Shown here piece by piece: positions 15,893 to 22,027 of a DNA stretch of 22,027 bases. Source of the DNA: Holdemanella porci (GTDB taxonomy: Bacteria; Bacillota_I; Bacilli_A; Erysipelotrichales; Erysipelotrichaceae); contig NZ_JAHQVB010000032.1 in NCBI RefSeq assembly GCF_019052655.1, forward strand, positions 1-22,027, read 5' to 3'. Under the pieces are notes generated by a model, which was not told where the DNA came from, made no database searches, and saw only the letters and a list, made by a program, of their open reading frames with translations. Each line of letters begins with the position of its first letter. The first letter of the stretch is position 1. A program made the position numbers and the translations under genes.

Positions 15893-17154
15893 CGCATTAA
15901 CCTCTCTACCCTTTTTTGTACTTCATCATATAGTGCCTCAATCTCAAATCCCACATGAAAGTGTCCATCTTCATATAGAATTTTACCATTGACCATAGTA
16001 CATTTTACATTGAATTTAGATCCACTGTATACAATATTTTTTGCGACATTGTTAATTGGCTGCATATTCGGTTGATGTAGATCTAAAATAATTAAATCTG
16101 CCAACTTTCCAACTTCTAAGACACCACAATTTAAATGTAAAGCTTTCGCAGCATTCACTGTCGCCATTTTCAACACTTCGTAAGCATCGACTGCAGAAGC
16201 ATCCTTCTCTTTATATTTAGCTAGTCCTGTCACTAAAAACATCTCTCTAAACATATCTAGACAATTATTACTTGCCGCACCATCCGTTCCTAAACATACA
16301 TTGATATTTCGTTGAAGCATCGATTGGATTGGAGCTATGCCACTAGCTAGTTTTAGATTGGATGCTGGATTTGTGATGACATTCAAATGTTTTTTGGCGA
16401 ATAAATCTAAATCATGCGTGCTCATATGTACGCAATGAAATGCACCTCCACCATAGTCATATACACCTAGATCACACAAGTATTCAATAGGGCTGCGTCC
16501 CGTCTTTTCTTTGCATGTATTAACTTCATATTCTGTTTCACTTAAATGTGTATAAACTGGCGCTTTATATTTATGAGATAAGGCTGCAACTTGTTGAATT
16601 TTTTCTTTTGAATTGGTATATTCATGACTAAAACCTAGTATATAAGAAATCAAACTATTTTTTTGATTGTATGCATTGAAGCAGCGTTCTACATCTTCTA
16701 CAGATAGACAAAAATCATTAACCGCACCACATAATACCGTTCGATAATTCATATCAAGACTTGCATGTACAATTGCTTCAGGATTTAAATACATGTCAAA
16801 ATTTGTAGTGATTCCACTCGTTAGATATTCTAATATCGCAAGTTTTGAAAAGAAATAAATATCTTCTTGTGTTAGTTTTTCCTCAATCGGAAATACCCTT
16901 TCCTTTAGCCATTGCTGCAAAGGCATATCATCGGCCATTGATCTTAAAAAAGTCATTCCAGAATGAGTATGCGCATTAATAAATCCTGGCATAATTAGAT
17001 TCTGGTGTACATCTATTTCTCGGTCAAAACAAAAAGTAGAAGTTTTCACTTTTCCTACATATATAATCTTATTATCTTCTATCCAGACTTCCCCTGAAAA
17101 AACATCAAAATCCTTCATTGTCAGTATACGTGCATTATAAAATCGTGTGCGCAT
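15889..17154 (-). CDS. amidohydrolase, MTA/SAH deaminase-like
   Basis: A metal-dependent hydrolase of the TrzA/AtzA/MtaD group (421 residues) that probably deaminates S-adenosylhomocysteine, methylthioadenosine or 5'-deoxyadenosine. Metal and catalytic residues are visible: NAHTHSGMTFLR (His62, His64), THLSETE (His203, Glu206), FHCVHMS (His240) and GTDGAASNN (Asp291). The block RSMADDMPLQQWL is typical of MTA/SAH deaminases. The start at 17154 has AAGGA six bases upstream; the ATG at 17160 directly abuts that site. It is coupled to the ArsC/Spx-like gene. Radical SAM enzymes such as MoaA give 5'-deoxyadenosine, so a salvage role is possible but not shown. Confidence 0.88.
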   Translation of the reverse strand: MRTRFYNARILTMKDFDVFSGEVWIEDNKIIYVGKVKTSTFCFDREIDVHQNLIMPGFINAHTHSGMTFLRSMADDMPLQQWLKERVFPIEEKLTQEDIYFFSKLAILEYLTSGITTNFDMYLNPEAIVHASLDMNYRTVLCGAVNDFCLSVEDVERCFNAYNQKNSLISYILGFSHEYTNSKEKIQQVAALSHKYKAPVYTHLSETEYEVNTCKEKTGRSPIEYLCDLGVYDYGGGAFHCVHMSTHDLDLFAKKHLNVITNPASNLKLASGIAPIQSMLQRNINVCLGTDGAASNNCLDMFREMFLVTGLAKYKEKDASAVDAYEVLKMATVNAAKALHLNCGVLEVGKLADLIILDLHQPNMQPINNVAKNIVYSGSKFNVKCTMVNGKILYEDGHFHVGFEIEALYDEVQKRVERLMR

Positions 17155-17200
17155 AAGCATTCCTTCTTTCTGATTTAATCATCCCACAAATGGAATCAAA

Positions 17201-17231
17201 AAGAAGAAATAACTTTTGATTATTTCTTCTT
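17201..17231 (-). terminator. intrinsic terminator of the VanZ-like gene
   Basis: AAGAAGAAATAA (17201-17212) pairs perfectly with TTATTTCTTCTT (17220-17231) around a 7-base loop. On the - strand it is followed by TTTGATT, extending the terminal TT of the stem to a run of five Ts. The stem includes the stop codon of the gene. Confidence 0.72.
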
Positions 17232-17636
17232 AAAAATCGATTTTATTAATTCGATAATCGCAACCACAAGCAGGAATATAAAGGACATCGCAAAATAGCC
17301 GACCAAACCTGCCAAAATATCGTTGAAGTCAATTTCGCCTGTATGCGAATACCATTGGCCTATTTCAATCGCAAACGTAATAACTACAAGTACAGTAAAT
17401 ACGTAGAACCAACTAATTAAAACAGTTAAGTTCTTTTTAGCCATCCACTTAAATAGTGGATAAATCACAAGAAGCATTCCGATACCCAACAAGCCAATAA
17501 TCAAGAAGTGAAGTTGCTTATCAGATAATTGTGCTTCAAATGAGTCATTCATACTCAAGAAATAGGTATGTGTCTTATAGATGATGTCAATCAATAAGTC
17601 GACAATCTTTTTTAAAGTTGAAGTACTATCTGTCAT
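17220..17636 (-). CDS. VanZ-like integral membrane protein
   Basis: A 138-residue membrane protein with about three hydrophobic segments. The pattern LSDKQLHFLIIGLLGIGML, then AIEIGQWYSHTGEIDFNDILAGLVGY, matches the VanZ-like fold (His in the first helix, ExxQ, and a following D-x-x-A-G-L-x-G). Function of such proteins is not established; VanZ itself gives low-level teicoplanin resistance. I start it at 17636 because a near-consensus promoter places the transcript start at this ATG. Upstream starts at 17651 (ATG) and 17663 (TTG) have no good ribosome site and lie inside the promoter. Confidence 0.75.
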   Translation of the reverse strand: MTDSTSTLKKIVDLLIDIIYKTHTYFLSMNDSFEAQLSDKQLHFLIIGLLGIGMLLVIYPLFKWMAKKNLTVLISWFYVFTVLVVITFAIEIGQWYSHTGEIDFNDILAGLVGYFAMSFIFLLVVAIIELIKSIFKKK

Positions 17637-17642
17637 GCGAGC

Positions 17643-17671
17643 ATTATACATGATATCGTTCAATATTTCAA
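17643..17671 (-). promoter_or_regulatory. near-consensus promoter of the VanZ-like gene, leaderless
   Basis: On the - strand TTGAAA (17671-17666) and a perfect TATAAT (17648-17643) are 17 bases apart. The A of the ATG at 17636 is 7 bases after the -10 box, so the mRNA would have no 5' leader. Confidence 0.7.
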
Positions 17672-17718
17672 ATTCCGAAAAATTATACTATTATTGTGTT
17701 AAGGAGAATTTTTTTATT

Positions 17719-18903
17719 ATGAAATACGATTTTACAACTCTTTTAAATCGAAAAGGACATGATGCCCTTGCCCTTGATGTTCTACCTATTAAAGATGTAG
17801 AGGTAGACCCAAACTTTTCTACAATCCCTATGTGGGTTGCAGATATGAACTATCCTGTTTTTGAAAACATTCAAAAACAAATGATCGAAAGAATCAATGA
17901 GCCTCACTTTGGATATTTTGAAATACCAGAAGATTACTATAAAGCCATTCAATTCTGGCAAAAAGAAACACATGGCATAGATGTGGAAAAAGAGGCTATC
18001 GGATATGAAAATGGTGTTCTTGGTATTTTATCCAGTGCACTTGAGACTTTTAGTGCTAGTGGCGAACCCATTTTAGTGCAGTCACCATGTTATATTGGGT
18101 TTATTCACACATTGAATAATTTGGGAAGAAAAATTATTGATAGTCCGTTAAAAAAAGAAGATATCTGGACTATGGATTATGAAGATATTGAAAGGAAGAT
18201 TATCAAACATAATATCCATTTTGCGATTTTCTGTTCCCCACACAATCCAACAGGAAGAGTATGGAAAAAAGAAGAAATCCAGAAATTTATGGATATCTGT
18301 AAAAAACATGATGTTTTAGTCTTTAGCGATGAAATCTGGTCCGATCTAGTACGTAAAGAAAACACACATATTCCTACGCAATCCATAAGTGAAGATGCCA
18401 AGAAAAGAACGATTGCGGCCTATGCCCCTAGTAAAACATTCAATCTTGCAGGTTTAGTCGGTTCATACCATATTGTTTACGACAAATATCTTCGTGATCG
18501 ATTAAATAAACAAGCCTCTTTATCTCACTACAATTCACCTAACATATTAAGTGTTCATGCTCTTATGGGTGCTTATTGTAAAGAGGGATTGTATTGGGTC
18601 AATGAATTAAATGAAGTCATTTCGAATAATATAGATTATGCACTTGATTTTATCCACAACAATTTCAAAGGCATTGAAGTCATTAAGCCAGAAGGAACAT
18701 ATATGTTGTATCTAGATTGCACAAAGTATTTAGATACACATGATATCACGATGGATGAACTTTTAAAGAAAGGGGTTCACTATGGTGTATGTTGGCAAGA
18801 TGGCCGTCCATTTATGAATCCAAATACAATTCGAATGAATTTAGCTTTACCATCAATTTTAGTGGAAGAAGCATTTTCTCGCTTAAAGAAATTTGTTTTT
18901 TAA
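17719..18903 (+). CDS. PatB/MalY-type C-S lyase (class I/II aminotransferase fold)
   Basis: A PLP enzyme (394 residues) of the PatB/MalY group, which splits the C-S bond of cystathionine, cysteine conjugates or cysteine to give a thiol, pyruvate and ammonia. The chain starts MKYDFTTLLNRKGHDALALD and has the family's IPMWVADMNYP, CSPHNPTGRVW, FSDEIWSDLV and the PLP lysine in APSKTFNLAG (Lys239). AAGGAG lies 12 bases before the ATG at 17719, slightly long. The reading frame is open upstream to 17581 but that part overlaps the divergent VanZ-like gene and has no ribosome site. It is followed 21 bases later by an ECF transporter S component, so the two form an operon. Confidence 0.9.
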   Translation: MKYDFTTLLNRKGHDALALDVLPIKDVEVDPNFSTIPMWVADMNYPVFENIQKQMIERINEPHFGYFEIPEDYYKAIQFWQKETHGIDVEKEAIGYENGVLGILSSALETFSASGEPILVQSPCYIGFIHTLNNLGRKIIDSPLKKEDIWTMDYEDIERKIIKHNIHFAIFCSPHNPTGRVWKKEEIQKFMDICKKHDVLVFSDEIWSDLVRKENTHIPTQSISEDAKKRTIAAYAPSKTFNLAGLVGSYHIVYDKYLRDRLNKQASLSHYNSPNILSVHALMGAYCKEGLYWVNELNEVISNNIDYALDFIHNNFKGIEVIKPEGTYMLYLDCTKYLDTHDITMDELLKKGVHYGVCWQDGRPFMNPNTIRMNLALPSILVEEAFSRLKKFVF

Positions 18904-18924
18904 TAAAAAAAGAGGAATCTGATT

Positions 18925-19440
18925 ATGAAAAGTACAACCAAAAAATTAGTATCTTGCGCTTTATGTATCGCCCTAGGCGTATTACTTCCAATGGCCTTTC
19001 ACGTGATTCCAAATGGAGGTAGTGTATTTTTACCAATGCATATTCCTGTATTGATTTGTGGCTTATTTTGTGGAGCTCCCTATGGTTTGGCATGCGGAAT
19101 TATTACACCATTTTTTTCAAGTATGACAACAGGAATGCCTCCAGCCATGATTTTGCCCCAAATGATGATTGAACTAGCTGTATATGGTTTAGTTACTGGC
19201 TTGTGTGAAAAACACATCAATTTCAAAAACGAAATGCCCAAATTATACATAAGTTTAATTATTGCGATGCTTGCAGGAAGAATTGTGAATGGCTTAATCA
19301 ACACATTTGTACTAAGTACACAAGGCTATACACTATCTGTATTTATGACGGTAAGCTTTATCACTTGCCTTCCTGGAATCATCATTCAATTGATCATCGT
19401 TCCAATTTTAGTTCGTATCCTAAATAAAACAGTAGCCTAG
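18925..19440 (+). CDS. ECF transporter S component (substrate unknown)
   Basis: A 171-residue membrane protein with five to six hydrophobic segments, the size and shape of an S component of an energy-coupling-factor vitamin transporter. Recognisable features are the N-terminal KKLVSCALCIALGVLLPM, the FLPMHIPVLICGLFCG and TTGMPPAM loops, and ELAVYGLVTGL. S components bind the vitamin and use a shared EcfA/EcfT module, which is not in this window. The substrate cannot be read from the sequence. GAGG lies 9 bases before the ATG. Co-transcription with a C-S lyase suggests a sulfur-containing or methionine-related compound, but that is only inference. Confidence 0.85.
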   Translation: MKSTTKKLVSCALCIALGVLLPMAFHVIPNGGSVFLPMHIPVLICGLFCGAPYGLACGIITPFFSSMTTGMPPAMILPQMMIELAVYGLVTGLCEKHINFKNEMPKLYISLIIAMLAGRIVNGLINTFVLSTQGYTLSVFMTVSFITCLPGIIIQLIIVPILVRILNKTVA

Positions 19441-19450
19441 GCTACTGTTT
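19427..19450. terminator. bidirectional terminator shared by ECF-S and DUF362 genes
   Basis: A perfect 24-bp palindrome; its left half is AAACAGTAGCCT. It contains the stop codon of the ECF transporter gene (19438-19440) and reaches into the stop codon of the converging DUF362 gene (19449-19451). Both strands continue with U-rich tails (TTTATTTCATTT on +, TTTTATTT on -). Confidence 0.85.
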
Positions 19451-20582
19451 ATTTCATTTCAATCAACTCGTATTCTCGATTTCCCAAACCAATCTTTTGA
19501 GCATGTTCTAAACAAGATTTCCATTCTGATTCAGGTGTAGAATTTGTGAAGTGGTCATGATGATCACAGAAGTTTGGATCATGTAGATGTTTATCTAATT
19601 GTGATCCTGGCATTGGTTTTGCCTTCATACATAAATCTACACAGGCTTGATCTAGGGCAAGTGGATCAAAAGATGCCAACATTCCAATATTTGGTAAAAT
19701 TGGTAAATCATTTTCGGCATGACAATCACAGTTTGGTGAAACATCCACAATCAAAGAAATATGGAAGTTAGGACGTCCATCCACAACAGCCTTTGTGTAT
19801 TCAGCCATACGCTTATTCAACAATTCATTCGCATTATAGTTATTGAAGGAGATCGCATCAAAATTACATGCCCCTAAACAGCGTCCACATCCAACACAGT
19901 TTGTTTCATTGATATACATCTTATGTGTTGTTTCATCATATTCCAATCCATTATTCGCACATTCTTTAAAGCATTGTTTACAACCACGACATAGCTTTTC
20001 ATCAACATGTGGAGTACCTGAACAATGTTGTTCTTTTTTACCTGCACGCGAACCACATCCCATACCAATATTTTTAATGGTTCCACCAAAGCCTGTTGAT
20101 TCATGACCTTTAAAGTGTGTCAAAGAAATAAAGACATCGGCATCCATAATTGCACGACCTATTTTAGCTGTTTGACAATATTCTCCACCAACGACTGGCA
20201 CTTCAATATCATCTGTTCCTTTTAGTCCATCTCCTATCAAAATTGGACATCCTACAGTAAGTGGAGTAAATCCATTTTGCCAGGCACACTCCAAATGTTC
20301 CAAAGCATTTTTTCTTGATCCTGGATACATTGTATTACAATCGGTCAAGAATGGTTTTCCCCCTAATTCTTTTACCACATCCACAATGGCACGTGCATAA
20401 TTTGGGCGTAAATATGCAATGTTTCCTAATTCTCCAAAATGCATTTTGATTGCGACAAACTTTCCATCTAGATTCAAATTGGCAATTCCTGCTTTCTTAG
20501 CCAACAATTGCAGTTTTGTAGGTAGACCCTCACCTAATTTACGGGTATGAAAATCCGTATAGTATACTTTAGATTTTTCCAT
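19449..20582 (-). CDS. DUF362 protein with two 4Fe-4S ferredoxin motifs
   Basis: A 377-residue cytoplasmic iron-sulfur protein. The DUF362 part covers most of the chain (FVAIKMHFGE, LRPNYARAIVDVV, LTHFKGHESTGFGGTIKNIGMG). Two ferredoxin motifs lie in the middle: CRGCKQCFKEC (198-208) and CVGCGRCLGAC (229-239). A His-rich stretch, CDHHDHF, is near the C-terminus. Reading from family knowledge, it is probably an electron-transfer or metal-handling protein, but its reaction is unknown. GAGGTGAT precedes the ATG. Confidence 0.88.
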   Translation of the reverse strand: MEKSKVYYTDFHTRKLGEGLPTKLQLLAKKAGIANLNLDGKFVAIKMHFGELGNIAYLRPNYARAIVDVVKELGGKPFLTDCNTMYPGSRKNALEHLECAWQNGFTPLTVGCPILIGDGLKGTDDIEVPVVGGEYCQTAKIGRAIMDADVFISLTHFKGHESTGFGGTIKNIGMGCGSRAGKKEQHCSGTPHVDEKLCRGCKQCFKECANNGLEYDETTHKMYINETNCVGCGRCLGACNFDAISFNNYNANELLNKRMAEYTKAVVDGRPNFHISLIVDVSPNCDCHAENDLPILPNIGMLASFDPLALDQACVDLCMKAKPMPGSQLDKHLHDPNFCDHHDHFTNSTPESEWKSCLEHAQKIGLGNREYELIEMK

Positions 20583-20601
20583 CGAATATCACCTCAATTT
20601 T

Positions 20602-20630
20602 ATTTTACATTTCCACAAAAAATGATACAA
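20602..20630 (-). promoter_or_regulatory. promoter of the DUF362 gene
   Basis: On the - strand TTGTAT (20630-20625) and TAAAAT (20607-20602) are 17 bases apart, with TG upstream of the -10 box. It overlaps the divergent aminotransferase promoter almost completely. Confidence 0.55.
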
Positions 20631-20631
20631 T
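20604..20631 (+). promoter_or_regulatory. promoter of the class I aminotransferase gene
   Basis: TTTACA (20604-20609) and TACAAT (20626-20631) are 16 bases apart, with TGA directly before the -10 box. AAGGAAG and the ATG at 20659 follow. Confidence 0.6.
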
Positions 20632-20658
20632 GCAAAAAATGAAAAAGGAAGTGTGATT

Positions 20659-21837
20659 ATGAAAGAATTATCAAAAAGAACCAAGACATTTACGGATTCT
20701 GTAATTCGTCGAATGACAAGAATCGCAAATGAATATGATGCGATCAATCTATCGCAGGGATTTCCTGATTTTGATCCCCCACAAGAAATTCTAAATCGTT
20801 TAAGCGAAGTTGCCCATGAAGACTTTAACCAGTATGCGATTACTTGGGGTGCCCAAAACTTTAGAGATGCCTTGGCCAAGAAACAATCGAAATACATGAA
20901 TCTAGATTTAGATTCAAACAAGAACATCGTTGTCACTTGTGGAAGTACCGAAGCTATGATGGCAGCCATGATGAGTATTTGTGATCCAAGCGATAAAGTG
21001 ATTGTTTTCTCTCCATTCTATGAAAACTATGGGGCGGATTCCATCCTTTGTGGTGCTAATCCAATTTATGTTCCTTTACATCCACCTGTATTCAACTTTG
21101 ATAAAGAAGAATTAGAAAATGCGTTTAAACAAAATCCTAAAGCTTTGATTTTGTGCAATCCAAGTAATCCTTGCGGAAAAGTGTTCTCAAAAGAAGAATT
21201 GGAATATATCGCATGTCTTGCCGTAAAATATGATACGTATGTGATTACGGATGAAGTTTATGAACACATTGTATATGCACCATACAAACATACATATTTT
21301 GCTTCTTTACCTGGTATGTTTGAAAGAACCGTTTCTTGTAGTTCCCTATCTAAAACGTATTCCATTACAGGGTGGCGTTTAGGCTATTGTATTGCCCCTG
21401 AAAATATCATCGAACAAATCAAGAAAGTACATGACTTTTTAACCGTTGGTGCTGCAGCTCCACTTCAAGAAGCAGCTGTAGTAGGGCTTGAATTTAGTGA
21501 TACTTATTATGATGAACTACAAAAGCTATATACACACAAGAAAGATTTATTCATCAATGGCTTAAAAGAATTGAACATTCCGCATACAGAACCGCAAGGA
21601 GCTTACTATGTCATGGTCGATATCAGTGAATTTGGCTATGATTCAGATTTAGATTTCTGTGTGGATCTCATTAAAAACGTCGGTGTGGCGGCCGTTCCTG
21701 GATCTAGTTTCTTTAAAGAGAAGGAAAATCGCTATATTCGTTTCCACTTTGCGAAAAAAGATGAAACCTTACTTGCCGCATTAAATCGATTAAAAGATAT
21801 GCGTGCAAAAATGCCTTATAAAAAAACCGTTGGGTAG
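20659..21837 (+). CDS. class I PLP-dependent aminotransferase
   Basis: A fold-type I aminotransferase (392 residues, normal length) of the aspartate/kynurenine aminotransferase subgroup. Visible marks are INLSQGFPDFDPP, VVTCGSTEAM, LCNPSNPCGKVFS, ITDEVYEHIVY, the PLP lysine in SLSKTYSITGWRLGY (Lys232), and the substrate-arginine region RFHFA near the end. The exact amino-acid substrate is open. The start at 20659 has AGGAAG about 8 bases upstream; a GTG at 20653 is also in frame but lies too close to that site. It is a single-gene transcript ended by the hairpin that overlaps its stop codon. Confidence 0.92.
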   Translation: MKELSKRTKTFTDSVIRRMTRIANEYDAINLSQGFPDFDPPQEILNRLSEVAHEDFNQYAITWGAQNFRDALAKKQSKYMNLDLDSNKNIVVTCGSTEAMMAAMMSICDPSDKVIVFSPFYENYGADSILCGANPIYVPLHPPVFNFDKEELENAFKQNPKALILCNPSNPCGKVFSKEELEYIACLAVKYDTYVITDEVYEHIVYAPYKHTYFASLPGMFERTVSCSSLSKTYSITGWRLGYCIAPENIIEQIKKVHDFLTVGAAAPLQEAAVVGLEFSDTYYDELQKLYTHKKDLFINGLKELNIPHTEPQGAYYVMVDISEFGYDSDLDFCVDLIKNVGVAAVPGSSFFKEKENRYIRFHFAKKDETLLAALNRLKDMRAKMPYKKTVG

Positions 21838-21852
21838 TAATCCAACGGTTTT
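21823..21852 (+). terminator. intrinsic terminator of the aminotransferase gene
   Basis: AAAACCGTTGG (21823-21833) and CCAACGGTTTT (21842-21852) form an 11-bp stem around an 8-base loop, followed by GTCTTTTATC. The stop codon TAG lies in the loop. Confidence 0.85.
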
Positions 21853-21872
21853 GTCTTTTATCACAATCACTC

Positions 21873-21971
21873 ACGAATTTTAAAAATGTTCAACACACAT
21901 ATTTAACGAAATTCACAAATGTTTATTTGTATGTTTTAACGAAAATGAGAAATGTTTCATTGAAACATTTC
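21873..21971. repeat. three 33-bp direct repeats upstream of a promoter
   Basis: Copies start at 21873, 21906 and 21939, exactly 33 bases apart. The first 20 bases of each follow ACGAAWWTNANAAATGTTYM; ACGAA and AAATGTT are identical in all three. The remaining 13 bases of each copy are not conserved. The third copy ends in a GAAATGTTTC/GAAACATTTC hairpin (21949-21971). Confidence 0.72.
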
Positions 21972-21989
21972 GCAGACTGTTGACAAAGT

Positions 21990-22003
21990 GACTGTCGACA
22001 GTC
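21990..22003. promoter_or_regulatory. 14-bp palindrome overlapping a -35 box, candidate operator
   Basis: GACTGTCGACAGTC is a perfect palindrome. A near copy of its left part, GACTGTTGACA, lies at 21975-21985, 15 bases upstream. The outer arms (21974-21984 and 21994-22004) could also form an 11-bp RNA stem with one G-U pair followed by TTTT. Confidence 0.6.
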
Positions 22004-22023
22004 TTTTTAAAATCTGATAGAAT
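21995..22023 (+). promoter_or_regulatory. promoter reading out of the right edge
   Basis: TCGACA (21995-22000) and TAGAAT (22018-22023) are 17 bases apart; each box differs from consensus at one position. The gene it would serve lies beyond the window. The stretch from 21853 to 22027 contains no ORF that I can support. Confidence 0.55.
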
Positions 22024-22027
22024 ATCT

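Noticed and set aside
15889..17154. Amidohydrolase as SsnA of the selenium hydroxylase cluster
   Set aside because: Its HTHSGMTFLR and ADDMPLQQWL blocks fit the MTA/SAH deaminase group better than SsnA, and it is not in the selenium operon.
17581..17718. N-terminal extension of the C-S lyase from 17581
   Set aside because: It is antisense to the VanZ-like gene and its promoter, lacks a ribosome site, and family members start at MKYDF.
19874..20104. Short ORF inside the DUF362 gene
   Set aside because: It is a shadow frame of the two-cluster ferredoxin region with no ribosome site and no family resemblance.
21949..22008. Riboswitch or T-box leader at the right edge
   Set aside because: The two hairpins lie before or within the promoter, not after it, and no T-box or known riboswitch core is visible; DNA-binding sites explain them better.

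Overview
The window reads as chromosomal DNA of a low-GC, anaerobic, probably gut-dwelling member of the Bacillota. Codon use is AT-rich, ribosome sites are strong AGGAGG-type, the left edge has a PTS-regulated activator, and DUF362 ferredoxin and ECF transporter genes are present. An Erysipelotrichia or clostridial-type host fits best, but no rRNA or marker gene settles this. There are no insertion sequences, tRNA or rRNA genes or CRISPR arrays.

Left part (1-3294): a 5'-broken PRD/EIIA-type transcriptional activator and an overlapping HAD-family phosphatase on the + strand, then a small sigma-like regulator on the - strand. An AT-rich spacer holds four copies of a TTTTATTAAAAT-type motif.

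Centre (about 3.27-15.0 kb): one very compact - strand operon of 15 genes, most overlapping or only a few bases apart. It runs from a promoter before moaA to an intrinsic terminator at 3270-3294. In order it encodes MoaA, MoaC, a MOSC-MogA fusion, ModB, ModC, ModA, a MoeA-like molybdopterin-binding protein with a C-terminal cysteine cluster, a ModE-like winged-helix protein, a DUF3343 putative Se/S carrier, SelD, YedF, YqeB, an EF_2568-type class V aminotransferase (cysteine desulfurase-like), a YqeC-XdhC fusion, and a membrane-anchored M15 D,D-carboxypeptidase. Together these import molybdate, start and finish molybdopterin synthesis, make selenophosphate, and carry the known markers of selenium-dependent molybdenum hydroxylase maturation. 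No hydroxylase structural gene lies in the window, so the target enzyme must be elsewhere. A perfect 10+2+10 bp inverted repeat sits in the leader of moaA and is the best candidate operator.

Right part (15.0-21.85 kb): tag (3-methyladenine glycosylase, probably leaderless); an amidohydrolase of the MTA/SAH deaminase type coupled to an ArsC/Spx-like protein; a VanZ-like membrane protein (also probably leaderless); a PatB/MalY-type C-S lyase followed by an ECF transporter S component; a DUF362 protein with two 4Fe-4S motifs; and a class I aminotransferase.

Right edge (21853-22027): non-coding, but organised. Three 33-bp direct repeats lead into a hairpin and then a palindrome that overlaps the -35 box of a promoter reading out of the window.
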